Under the pieces are notes generated by a model that was not told the origin of the DNA, did not search any database, and saw only the letters and a list, made by a program, of their open reading frames with translations. Positions 52,624-60,655 of a DNA stretch of 64,000 nucleotides are shown here, one piece after another. Made by a program: the position numbers and the translations under genes. Every line of letters begins with the position of its first letter. The stretch's first letter is position 1. The stretch lies in contig NZ_PGVG01000021.1 of assembly GCF_002795245.1 (NCBI RefSeq), forward strand, positions 61,320 to 125,319, written 5' to 3'. This DNA is from Bradyrhizobium forestalis (GTDB lineage: Bacteria; Pseudomonadota; Alphaproteobacteria; Rhizobiales; Xanthobacteraceae).

Positions 52624-55600
52624 TCAAGCCTCGAACAAGGCCTTGACGTCGTCCTCGGTGAGCGCCGAAGATATCTGTCCCTCGCGTTCGAACAGGCTGT
52701 CGGCCAGGGCCCGCTTTCGGTCCTTGAGCTCGTCCATCTTCTCCTCGATCGTGCCGGCGGCGACAAGTCTGTAAACGAACACCGCCTTGTCTTGCCCGAT
52801 CCGGTAGGCACGATCGATGGCCTGTTCCTCGACGGCGGGATTCCACCAGGGATCGAAGATGATCACGGTGTCGGCAGCGGTGAGATTGAGGCCCACGCCA
52901 CCCGCCTTCAGACTGACCAGGAACACCTCGGCCGCGCCGTTCTGAAAGGCTTCGATCGCGGTCTTGCGGTCCTTGGTGTCGCCGGTGAGAAGGCTGTAAC
53001 GCATGCCGTCGTCTTCGAAACGCTTCCTAATCAGATCCAGCATGGAGGTGAACTGGGAGAAGACAATGATCTTCCGGCCCTCGCTCAGCAGCTCCGAGAC
53101 CATCTCGATCAGGCGCTCGAGCTTGGCCGACGGCCGCTCGACGCCGTCCCGCAACTTCAAGAGCGCGGGGTCGCAACAGGCCTGCCGCATGCGCAGCAGG
53201 GCCTCCAGCACCACGATGTGGCTCTTGGCCAGGCCACGCTCTGTGATGGCCTGGCGAACCTTGCGCGACATCGACAGCCGTACCGAATCATAGAGATCGC
53301 GCTGCGGCCCTTCGAGCACGATCGTCTCCAATATCTCGCTCTTGGGCGGCAGTTCCGTCGCCACTTCAGCCTTGGTCCGACGCAGCAGGAAGGGCTTGAC
53401 GCGCTGCGCCAGCGCCGCGGCACGAACCTTGTCACCGCGCTTCTCGATCGGCGTGCGCCATTGGCGCGCGAACGCCGCCTTGTCCGCAAGATAACCCGGA
53501 TTTGCGAAGCTCATGATCGACCACAGCTCGCCGAGATGATTTTCCATCGGCGTGCCCGTGAGGCAGAAGCGGTGTGCCGCCTTGACGTCGCGCAACCAGC
53601 GAGTGGTGGCGGCATCGGGATTCTTGACGGTCTGCGCTTCGTCCAGCACGGCGATGTGCCATTCCCGCGTCAGAAGCACCTCCCGATCCCGCGCGATCAA
53701 AGGATATGTCGTCAGCACGAGATCATGCTCGGCAATGGCCGCGAACCGCTCCTTGCGGTCGGGCCCCTGGAGGACGAGCACCTTCAAATCCGGCGCGCAT
53801 TTCTGGGCTTCGGCCGACCAGTTGGTCATCAGGCTCGTCGGCGCGACGACCAGCACAGGCCTCGTGAGCCGCCCGCGCTGCTTCTCCAGCTCGATCAACG
53901 CCAGGATCTGAATTGTCTTGCCGAGCCCCATGTCATCGGCCAGGACGCCGCCCAATCCGCTCTCGCGGAGCAGATCGAGCCAGGCGACGCCCTGGGCTTG
54001 ATAGGGCCGAAGCGTCGCACGGAACGTCGGCGGAAGGTCCGGCGCGGCCAATCCCCGAACCTGAAGCAGGTTGGCGAGACGACGGAGATTGTCAGCCCCG
54101 CGAAAGACAAAGCTCTCGTTCTCCACTCCCAGCAGCGGAATGACCTCCGCTTGCGACAGCCTGATCTTCTTCGAGCCGTCGGCGAGAGTGCCGCTCAGGT
54201 GCAGGCTGTGCAACGCCAGCACCAACGGAAGGAAGCGATCGGCGGCCAGAGCCAGCTGGCGGCCGTCGGTCAGCGGCAGATAGAACCGCTCGCCCTTATC
54301 GGCGAGTTGCTTCAACCGGTCCGGCGTGAAGCCGGGCGCCGAGACCAGCGCGGCAACGAGCGGGGCGAGGTCTCGGCGCTCACCGTCGATGTCGATGCCG
54401 AGTTCCAGCTCGAACCAGTCGATGCCACTCGATTCCAGCGCGGCATCGAAGTCGCCCGAGGAGTCCGCAAGCCGGTACGGAAAATCGTCGTCGATCAGAA
54501 TATCGAAGCCATCTGCCCGCAACTGCTCGGCGTGCTGCGCCAGAAAGTCGAACCAGCCGCTCTGGTCGCTGAGCGTGAAATCCGGCGCATGACGGAAATC
54601 GAGGGCCGGCAGGGCCGTCCTCGCAGCAACGAGACCGATATCGGTCAGCCGCTTGCGGGCCTGCCGTTCCTTGCTCTGGCGCCGCCTGATCGCGAACAAC
54701 TGCCCCGCCTGAAACAACTCCACCAGGGCCCCCCTTTGGGCCGGATCGATATCGAACCCGCCGTAGCGAAATCCGAGACTGGCGACGGCCACCGGGCCGC
54801 GCACTTCGTTGCGGCCGCTGTAATAATAATAGCTCGAGACCTGACCGCGCCGCAGCCGCAGAATCGGACGGGGGTCCTCTTCAATGGTCACCGCAACGGT
54901 CGGCGGCGCCGGCAAGAGGCCGTGATGGAGCTGCGGCAGCTTTTGACCGAGGCGGCGCGAAACCTCCTCCACCTGCGCGCGTGGAATCGCCGGAGCCGAC
55001 AGGAGCTGGAAGGCCAACCGCGGCGGCAGGTCGAGTTGCACCGGGCCGATCACTCCCGCGCCCTCATCGACATAGACCGGCGGCTCGGCATTGAGTGCGA
55101 GCGCGCCGGCCACGACGAGATGAGGGACGACATCGCGCTTGCCCGCCTGCTGCCACTCGATCCGGCCCTCGCGTGCATCCCCCCACGTCAACGGCTTGCG
55201 CTTGTGATCCAGCCAAAACGCCCGGCCCGTTGCAACCATCCGCTTCAGCAGGTCCTCCGGATAGGGTCCCTGTTCGAAATAGTTGCGGACGCCGGCGGCC
55301 GCTTGCTTGACGATCTCGATGTCGACGTCACGGAAGTATTTCGGCGCCCGTTCAACCTTGAACTCGGCGAGAATGGGACTGGTGAAGTTGTCAGCGAAAC
55401 CACCGCCCTTGAGCACGCGGACGGACCGCAAGGACAGTTCCAGCCTCGGCATCGCATGATCGGATGGCTCCAGGCAGTACAGCAAGCACTGGCTCTCATC
55501 CCCACCGGCGCCGCCCCGGGCCGCCCGGCCGACGCCGTCGATCCAGCTGGTGAGTTCGGAAGAGAGCATCGGAGGCGCCGTGGGTACGTTGCGGGCAGCT

Positions 55601-55956
55601 TGGGGGCGCGGCGCCGAGGCCTCCTTCCCGCTCAGGGCCTCCAGCAGGGTTGCGGCGACATGCTTGCAATTGTAGTCCATCGGACAACTGCAATCGCCAT
55701 CGAGGTCGGTGAGTTCGTCACCGCTGAACTGCAATGCGATATCCACGTGATATCGGTTGGACCCGCTCCCGCGCACCTCCGCCGTGACGTGTTTCAGGTC
55801 GTCGCTGACCTTCAGGTTCGAGACGCGACCCTGCGCCTGATAGGCGACCGCCTTTTCCATCGCCGACCGGCTGAAGTAACTGTAGATCGACTTGCGCTTG
55901 AGAACGTCCGAGAGCACTTGCAACAATTCCAGGATCCGGTTTTCAGCTTTCAGCAT
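52624..55956 (-). CDS. SNF2-family DEAD/DEAH helicase with SWIM zinc finger (second copy)
   Basis: 1110 residues from ATG 55956; the frame is open to 56157 and the start is uncertain. SWIM finger CSCPMDYNCKHVAATLLEAL gives C89-x-C91...C97-x-H99. A long middle region (100-650) precedes the SNF2 core: Walker A DDMGLGKTIQI, DEAQTVKN, LTGTPMENHLGELW, FSQFTSMLDLIRKRF, LVSLKAGGVGLNLTAADTV and DPWWNPAVEEQAIDRAYRIG. The C-terminal motif is TIEEKMDELKDRKRALADSLFE, as in RapA/HepA-like enzymes. DNA or RNA-polymerase remodelling is inferred from the family. Confidence 0.9.
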   Translation of the reverse strand: MLKAENRILELLQVLSDVLKRKSIYSYFSRSAMEKAVAYQAQGRVSNLKVSDDLKHVTAEVRGSGSNRYHVDIALQFSGDELTDLDGDCSCPMDYNCKHVAATLLEALSGKEASAPRPQAARNVPTAPPMLSSELTSWIDGVGRAARGGAGGDESQCLLYCLEPSDHAMPRLELSLRSVRVLKGGGFADNFTSPILAEFKVERAPKYFRDVDIEIVKQAAAGVRNYFEQGPYPEDLLKRMVATGRAFWLDHKRKPLTWGDAREGRIEWQQAGKRDVVPHLVVAGALALNAEPPVYVDEGAGVIGPVQLDLPPRLAFQLLSAPAIPRAQVEEVSRRLGQKLPQLHHGLLPAPPTVAVTIEEDPRPILRLRRGQVSSYYYYSGRNEVRGPVAVASLGFRYGGFDIDPAQRGALVELFQAGQLFAIRRRQSKERQARKRLTDIGLVAARTALPALDFRHAPDFTLSDQSGWFDFLAQHAEQLRADGFDILIDDDFPYRLADSSGDFDAALESSGIDWFELELGIDIDGERRDLAPLVAALVSAPGFTPDRLKQLADKGERFYLPLTDGRQLALAADRFLPLVLALHSLHLSGTLADGSKKIRLSQAEVIPLLGVENESFVFRGADNLRRLANLLQVRGLAAPDLPPTFRATLRPYQAQGVAWLDLLRESGLGGVLADDMGLGKTIQILALIELEKQRGRLTRPVLVVAPTSLMTNWSAEAQKCAPDLKVLVLQGPDRKERFAAIAEHDLVLTTYPLIARDREVLLTREWHIAVLDEAQTVKNPDAATTRWLRDVKAAHRFCLTGTPMENHLGELWSIMSFANPGYLADKAAFARQWRTPIEKRGDKVRAAALAQRVKPFLLRRTKAEVATELPPKSEILETIVLEGPQRDLYDSVRLSMSRKVRQAITERGLAKSHIVVLEALLRMRQACCDPALLKLRDGVERPSAKLERLIEMVSELLSEGRKIIVFSQFTSMLDLIRKRFEDDGMRYSLLTGDTKDRKTAIEAFQNGAAEVFLVSLKAGGVGLNLTAADTVIIFDPWWNPAVEEQAIDRAYRIGQDKAVFVYRLVAAGTIEEKMDELKDRKRALADSLFEREGQISSALTEDDVKALFEA

Positions 55957-56262
55957 AGCCGCTCGGCCAGGGTCGTTGTAGCCACCCCTACGGCTTGCGA
56001 ACAGCCCTGTTTCAGGCGGCGCAAGCTCGACTGAGGTGCTGTTCGACGGCGGTTTCCTCTTGCTCGCATGGAAGAAAGTCGAAAACACCGTCCATGCCAT
56101 CACCACGCCGAACTCGATCTTACCACGATCGAACGTCCTCCCCCTTCGCTGCGCCACGCATCCTGCGCGGTCCGATGCTCAGATCTCGCCAAGATCCGGC
56201 ATGAACGGCAAGATGCTTCGCCGAACGCGCCCACCACAGCTACCAACGATCGGAATCTCCGC
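55957..56262. other. gap between divergent SNF2 and cupin genes
   Basis: The minus-strand SNF2 frame stays open to 56157, with a Cys-poor, hydrophilic translation that does not extend the family's N-terminus. The rest should hold promoters for both genes. No repeat or RNA gene seen. Confidence 0.4.
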
Positions 56263-56721
56263 ATGCCAAAGATCGACATCGCTGCCGTCCCGGCCCGCAA
56301 GGGCTCAGGCTATCCGGCGCCCTTCAACGCGCCTTGCGCCGAGCGCATTCGCAAGCGGCTCGGCGATGCCGGAGGTCTGTCGGATTTCGGGGTCAACCTG
56401 ATGCGCCTGCCGCCGGGCGGGTGGTCGAGCCAGCGGCACTGGCATTCGCACGAGGACGAGTTCGTCTACATCCTCGAAGGCGAGGTGACGCTGATCGAGG
56501 ATGGCGGCGAAACCGTGCTGCGCGCCGGCGATTGCGCAGCCTTCCCCAAGGCAAGCGGCAACGGTCATCACATGATCAACAGGTCGAGCGTGGCGGCGGT
56601 TTATCTCGAGGTCGGCTCGCGCTCGCAAGCCGACCTCATCACCTGCTCCGACATCGACATGATGAGCCCGGCATCCGACGGCCGCTTCCTGCACAGGGAC
56701 GGCACGCCTTATCCGGAGTGA
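56263..56721 (+). CDS. cupin-domain protein
   Basis: 152 residues from ATG 56263; the open frame starts 195 bases earlier, but that part has no family resemblance. The conserved double beta-helix motif 1 is HWHSHEDEFVYILEGE with two His and a Glu as metal ligands, and motif 2 is DCAAFPKASGNGHHMINR. Starts MPKIDIAAVPARKGSGYP, as in the group of cupins with the pattern 'Y-P-A-P-F'. Substrate unknown; possibly a sugar epimerase-like or dioxygenase-like fold. Confidence 0.88.
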   Translation: MPKIDIAAVPARKGSGYPAPFNAPCAERIRKRLGDAGGLSDFGVNLMRLPPGGWSSQRHWHSHEDEFVYILEGEVTLIEDGGETVLRAGDCAAFPKASGNGHHMINRSSVAAVYLEVGSRSQADLITCSDIDMMSPASDGRFLHRDGTPYPE

Positions 56722-56730
56722 CAGAGCGGC

Positions 56731-57309
56731 TCACAGGGCCGCGCTGCGGCGCCAGGTGCCGACCGTGAGCCACACCGCCGAGACCAGGAAGTAGAGCGCG
56801 CCGACCGCAGCATAGCCCGCGACATTCGCAATCGACGGCACCGCAGGCATCGTGGCCTGAAACATGAAAAAGCCGCCCGCCAAGGCCGATTGGCCGCCGC
56901 TGAGTGCCATGGCCCACTGCGCGCCGACACGCTTCCAGCGCCGCACGGCCGTGCCGAGCTGGAGCAATCCAGACAGGATCGCCCAGGCCCCGAAGATTCC
57001 GAGCACCCAGTTCATGCTCACCTGCAACGCCAGGACGACCGCGATGGTGGTCGCCAAGCTGACCAGCACGTTCAGCCCCTGCGTGCGGTTCTGGTTCAAG
57101 CCGCCGCTGCAGAGCGCGTCGAGACAATTGGCAGCGGCGTCCCAGGCCGGATAGGCGACGAGCAACGTCGCTGCGATCACCGCCGACGACGGCGCGATCG
57201 CGAAGGCCGCGATGACCCAGGCGACGGAGAACGCGGCACGCAGGAAGTAGTACTGCTTGAGCCATTGCGCTTGGTCGGCCGTATCCGCAGCGACTTCATG
57301 AGATTGCAT
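56731..57309 (-). CDS. DUF308/HdeD-like membrane protein
   Basis: 192 residues, about six hydrophobic segments: FLRAAFSVAWVIAAFAIAPS, SAVIAATLLVAYPAWDA, TTIAVVLALQVSMNWVLGIF, GAWAILSGLLQLGTAV and two near the end. HdeD-type proteins are acid-resistance-linked membrane proteins of unclear function. The operator-like site at 57323-57336, shared with the TetR gene, lies 14 bases upstream of its start, so control by that TetR is likely. Confidence 0.75.
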   Translation of the reverse strand: MQSHEVAADTADQAQWLKQYYFLRAAFSVAWVIAAFAIAPSSAVIAATLLVAYPAWDAAANCLDALCSGGLNQNRTQGLNVLVSLATTIAVVLALQVSMNWVLGIFGAWAILSGLLQLGTAVRRWKRVGAQWAMALSGGQSALAGGFFMFQATMPAVPSIANVAGYAAVGALYFLVSAVWLTVGTWRRSAAL

Positions 57310-57322
57310 TGCCTCTCTCCTT

Positions 57323-57336
57323 ACCTACTAGTTGGT
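57323..57336. promoter_or_regulatory. candidate TetR operator upstream of the HdeD-like gene
   Basis: ACCTACTAGTTGGT is a near-perfect palindrome (6 of 7 pairs). Read on the reverse strand it contains GACCAACTA and AGTAGGTA, both of which also occur beside the TetR start (57988-58016). Confidence 0.5.
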
Positions 57337-57402
57337 CGTTTTACGTGCGAAGCGGAAGCGCCGCGCGGCCCTGACGGCTGCAGCCTGTATCGATCTCGCC
57401 CG

Positions 57403-57987
57403 TTAGTGCCTGGTGGAAAGCCGCTCCAGCAGCGGCCGCGTGATGGTCCCGAACATCTTTGGATCGCCATAAGCGCGCGCCGACAGCATCGCACCGTGGA
57501 CGGTCGCCATGAATCCCTCCGCCTCGACCCGTGCCGTGCTGGAGAGGTGGAGCCGGCCTTGCCGCTTGCCGCGCTCCATCACCGATGTCAGCCAAGACGC
57601 CAGGGAGCGGAAGTGCGCGCGGACCTCGAGCGCCACCTCCTCAGGCAGGATGGGAAGCTCGCTGGCAAGGAGCGCACAGACGCAGAAGGGAGCCGTCGCG
57701 TCCTTGATGCACGCCTCCCAATACGCAACGTAGCTTTTGAGCTGCTCGGCGGGGTCAGCGACATTGCGTTCGAGCGCCGAGAGGCCGGCCTGGGCCTCCT
57801 CGCGATAGCGCGCCACGAGGGTGCGAACCAGGTCGACCTTGCTGGCGAAATGGTGGTGGATGCTCGGCTTGCGGATGCCGACGACATCGGCGATGTCGGC
57901 GTAACTGAAGCCGTTGTAGCCGCCGGCGATGATCAGCGTGCGGGCGCAGGCAAGAATGTCGTCGGCGGTCGAGGAAACGGTGCTCAT
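57403..57987 (-). CDS. TetR family transcriptional regulator
   Basis: 194 residues from ATG 57987. The N-terminal HTH is ADDILACARTLIIAGGYNGFSYADIADVVGIRKPSIHHHF, seen as YADIADVVGIRKPSIHHHFASK. The C-terminal ligand domain contains PFCVCALLASELPILPEEV. It is 93 bases before the HdeD-like gene on the same strand, and both start regions share operator halves, so it probably represses both. Ligand unknown. Confidence 0.92.
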   Translation of the reverse strand: MSTVSSTADDILACARTLIIAGGYNGFSYADIADVVGIRKPSIHHHFASKVDLVRTLVARYREEAQAGLSALERNVADPAEQLKSYVAYWEACIKDATAPFCVCALLASELPILPEEVALEVRAHFRSLASWLTSVMERGKRQGRLHLSSTARVEAEGFMATVHGAMLSARAYGDPKMFGTITRPLLERLSTRH

Positions 57988-58016
57988 GACCAACTAACTA
58001 CCTTCCAGTAGGTAGG
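57988..58016. promoter_or_regulatory. candidate TetR operator at its own start
   Basis: GACCAACTA and CTACCT-TCCAGT-AGGTAG (57998-58015) overlap the region just upstream of the TetR ATG. The six-base arms CTACCT/AGGTAG are perfect. The half-sites match those at 57323-57336. Confidence 0.5.
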
Positions 58017-58067
58017 CTGTCAAGCGAGAATGCTTCAATGATCCGTGAGTGAGTGGTACGAGCCTGC

Positions 58068-58565
58068 ATGACCATTCGCCCGATCGTGCGCTATCCCGAC
58101 CGCCGGCTCACGCTGCCGGCCCGCCCCGTCACCGCATTCGACGCTTCCTTGCGTGACCTCGCAAACGACCTGCTCGAGACCATGCGCGCCGCGCCCGGCA
58201 TCGGCATCACCGCGCCGCATATCGGCGTGCCCTTGCGCGTCGTGGTGCTGGAGCTCGATGCCAAAGACGGCGCGCGGACTTACGTCAATCCAGAGATCAC
58301 ATGGGCCTCGCCCGAGATGATCATGCACCGCGAGGGCAGCGTCTCGATGCCCGGGGTCAACGACGAGGTGCAGCGCCATGCGCGGGTGCGGATCAGCTAC
58401 CAGGACGTCGAGGGCAATGTGCAAAGCGAGGAATCGGAGGCCCTACGCGCCGTCTGCCATCAGCACGAGATCGATCAGCTTGACGGGATATTCTGGATCC
58501 AACGGCTGTCGCGGCTGAAGCGGGAGCGGCTGGTGAAGAAGTTCGAGAAGCTGTCGCGCAGCTGA
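58068..58565 (+). CDS. peptide deformylase-like protein with altered catalytic residues
   Basis: 165 residues from ATG 58068. It has the PDF fold landmarks, but three catalytic positions are altered: motif 1 GIGITAPHIGV has His51 where the active-site Gln should be; motif 2 EGSVSMPG has Ser91 in place of the metal-ligand Cys; motif 3 HQHEIDQLDG keeps His133 and Glu134 but has Gln137 for the third metal ligand. This makes formyl-removing activity unlikely. It is probably a second, divergent paralogue. A CPBP protease gene follows by 18 bases. Confidence 0.9.
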   Translation: MTIRPIVRYPDRRLTLPARPVTAFDASLRDLANDLLETMRAAPGIGITAPHIGVPLRVVVLELDAKDGARTYVNPEITWASPEMIMHREGSVSMPGVNDEVQRHARVRISYQDVEGNVQSEESEALRAVCHQHEIDQLDGIFWIQRLSRLKRERLVKKFEKLSRS

Positions 58566-58583
58566 GACGCCGGCGGGCAGACA

Positions 58584-59447
58584 ATGCGGGATCTCATCAG
58601 AACGAACGGCGTACTTTCATTCTACGTACTGGCTTTCGCTGTGTCCTGGGGCGGCGTCGCCTTGATCGCGGGCGGTCCTCAGGGATTCCCGGCGGACGCC
58701 GGGCAGATGCAACGGTTGCTGCCCGCTGTCGTGCTGACGATGGTCGCTGGCCCATCGCTCGCGGCCATCGTCATGACGATCCAAATCTCAGGCGCAGCAG
58801 GCTTGCGCGCGCTGCTTTCGCGCTTGCTGGCATGGCGCGTGGGTGCCGTCTGGTATGCCGCCGCACTGTTTATCGCGCCGCTGACGGTTCTCGCGGTTCT
58901 GCTCGCCTTGACGTTGGTCTCGCCTCACTTTCTGCCGGCGATCTTTGGCGCCGAGGACAAGGCGGCGATCCTTCTTCCGGGCCTTGCAGCAGGGCTGATC
59001 GCCGGGCTGTTCGAGGAGATCGGCTGGACCGGCTTCGCCGTACCTCGCTTGCGATCGCAGCTCGGATTCGTCGCAACTGGCCTCGTCGTTGGTGGCCTCT
59101 GGGGATTGTGGCACCTCGTCGTGGCGCTGTGGGGCAGCGGAACGCCGTCCGGCCAGCTCGCGCCCGTGATGTTGCTGTCGCAGATTGCGTTCTATGCCGG
59201 CGTGCTGCCGCCCTATCGGCTGCTGATGCTGTGGGTCCATGACCGCACCGGGAGCCTGCCCCTGGCGATGCTCATGCACGGCTCGCTGACGGCTGCGACG
59301 ACCTTCGTGTTCGCTCCGCCCGTGAGCGAGGGGGAGCGCCTCGCCTATCATATCGTGTTGTCCGTCGCCTTCTGGATGCTCGCCGCGATGGTGATGGCAC
59401 GGAGTGGGCGTGTTGGTTCACGCTGGCGACACGATCAAGCCATGTAG
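58584..59447 (+). CDS. CPBP (Abi) family intramembrane metalloprotease
   Basis: 287 residues, eight hydrophobic segments. Motif 1 is EEIGWTGFAVPRL (EExxxR-type, here EEIGWTGF), motif 2 has FxxxH-like GLWGLWHLVVALW, and motif 3 LAMLMHGSLTAATT, all with the catalytic Glu and His residues. CPBP members process bacteriocins or lipid-anchored proteins, including CAAX-like ones. It is 18 bases after the deformylase-like gene and probably in the same transcript. The N-terminal start at 58584 fits the first helix. Confidence 0.9.
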   Translation: MRDLIRTNGVLSFYVLAFAVSWGGVALIAGGPQGFPADAGQMQRLLPAVVLTMVAGPSLAAIVMTIQISGAAGLRALLSRLLAWRVGAVWYAAALFIAPLTVLAVLLALTLVSPHFLPAIFGAEDKAAILLPGLAAGLIAGLFEEIGWTGFAVPRLRSQLGFVATGLVVGGLWGLWHLVVALWGSGTPSGQLAPVMLLSQIAFYAGVLPPYRLLMLWVHDRTGSLPLAMLMHGSLTAATTFVFAPPVSEGERLAYHIVLSVAFWMLAAMVMARSGRVGSRWRHDQAM

Positions 59448-59490
59448 AGCAATGGCTGCACGCCGTCGGATGGCGCTTGGCGCGTTTTCA

Positions 59491-59853
59491 TCAAGCCCTC
59501 TTCCCGCTCCGCTTGGTGATCGGCGCGTTACGACGTTCCCGCTTGCCGCGCGCGATCTCGGTCGCCAGCGCGTCCAGCTTCGGCTCCCAGAAATTCCTGA
59601 ACTGGCCGATCCACGCATCGACCGCGCGCAGCCCGGCGACGTCGACCGAATAGAGTCGCCTCTGCGCCTCGGCCCGAACGCTTGCAAAGCCGCTCTCTCG
59701 CAGCACCTTGAGGTGCTGCGAGACGGCCGCCTGGGTGATTCCGAACTCGCCCCCGATGACTTCGACGACCTCGCCGGACGCCATTTCGTTCCGGCCGAGC
59801 AGCTCGAGGATGCGACGGCGCACGGGATCGGCGAGGACTTCGAAGGCGTGCAT
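59491..59853 (-). CDS. ArsR family transcriptional regulator
   Basis: 120 residues from ATG 59853, which overlaps the SRPBCC stop by 4 bases (ATGA). The winged helix is MHAFEVLADPVRRRILELLG followed by ASGEVVEVIGGEFGITQAAVSQHLKVLRESGF. There are no Cys clusters for arsenite or metal binding, so this is the non-metal class often paired with SRPBCC proteins. The candidate operator is the palindrome at 60563-60584, upstream of the shared transcript. Confidence 0.92.
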   Translation of the reverse strand: MHAFEVLADPVRRRILELLGRNEMASGEVVEVIGGEFGITQAAVSQHLKVLRESGFASVRAEAQRRLYSVDVAGLRAVDAWIGQFRNFWEPKLDALATEIARGKRERRNAPITKRSGKRA

Positions 59854-60515
59854 CAGCTGCCGGTGCCGGGATGTGCGATGTCGGGCGGCATCTCGCCGCG
59901 ATAGAATGCGATGGTGCGGTCCGAGCGCTCCTTGGCCGAAGCCGGATCGACCCCACTCGCGACATGCGCCGCGCGCCAATACTCGCCGCTTGTCGTCATG
60001 AATTCCTTGCCCTCGGGCGAGCCCATCCAGGCCTCGGCCGTCTCGTGGTCGACCGATGCGCCGGTCGCAAGATAGCGCTCAAGTCCCGCAAGCGCGAGGT
60101 CCCAGCCGATACCCACCGCACCCGGGCCGAACTGATTCCAATGGTCCTCGATGATCGCGGTGTGCTCGAGCGTCAAGCGCGCCTGGCTTCGCTCGGCTGT
60201 CAGCCTGACATCGATCCAGCTCGTCGCGCCGCCAAATTCCCAGGTCGCGCCGAAATGGGTCGGCGGCGTACACGCCGTGATGGTGCCGCCGGCATTGCCT
60301 TTGAGCTGATACCTTCCGCCGAGCTCGAGGTCTCCCTCGACCGGAAGAAACCAGCGCGGGATACGCTCCCTGCTGGTCACGGCGTCCCAGAGATCGTCGA
60401 CGCTGGTGTCGTAGAGCCGCGTCAGCGTCACCGCACTCGCCGGCTTTCCGTCTTTCTCGAAGCTCCTCACCGAGCGCGTCACAAGCCCCAGGACCCTGGC
60501 GACATCGATCTGCAT
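59853..60515 (-). CDS. SRPBCC (AHSA1-like) protein
   Basis: 220 residues with the AHSA1/START core: SAVTLTRLYDTSVDDLWDAVTSRERIPRWF, seen as DTSVDDLWDAVTSRERIPRW, then GDLELGGRYQLKGNAGGTI, GATWEFGGATSWIDVRL and the ligand-cleft end. An extra C-terminal part (about 150-220) carries an ordered segment with SGEYWRAAHVASGV. It precedes ArsR and is coupled to it by a 4-base overlap, so it is the first gene of the autoregulated pair. Ligand unknown. Confidence 0.92.
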   Translation of the reverse strand: MQIDVARVLGLVTRSVRSFEKDGKPASAVTLTRLYDTSVDDLWDAVTSRERIPRWFLPVEGDLELGGRYQLKGNAGGTITACTPPTHFGATWEFGGATSWIDVRLTAERSQARLTLEHTAIIEDHWNQFGPGAVGIGWDLALAGLERYLATGASVDHETAEAWMGSPEGKEFMTTSGEYWRAAHVASGVDPASAKERSDRTIAFYRGEMPPDIAHPGTGS

Positions 60516-60562
60516 TGCGTTCCTCCTGACCGTTTGCGCGGGGGTGAATATCGATCATCACT

Positions 60563-60584
60563 AATATAAGTCAATACTTATATT
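60563..60584. promoter_or_regulatory. ArsR-type operator palindrome
   Basis: AATATAAGT-CAAT-ACTTATATT, nine-base perfect arms. It is 48 bases upstream of the SRPBCC start and is A/T-rich in an otherwise GC-rich region, as ArsR operators are. It probably overlaps the promoter. Confidence 0.6.
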
Positions 60585-60655
60585 GTCGCGAGGGTCTTAG
60601 ACAGCGGCCTGCCCTTCTTCATCGACCCGAAGGGACAGGCCGCCGCCAAAAGACG

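Noticed and set aside
52792..56034. 1080-codon + strand open frame opposite the second SNF2 gene
   Set aside because: It is the mirror of a real SNF2 gene in high-GC DNA; the translation is rich in Arg, Gln and Pro without motifs, while the minus-strand protein has complete helicase motifs.
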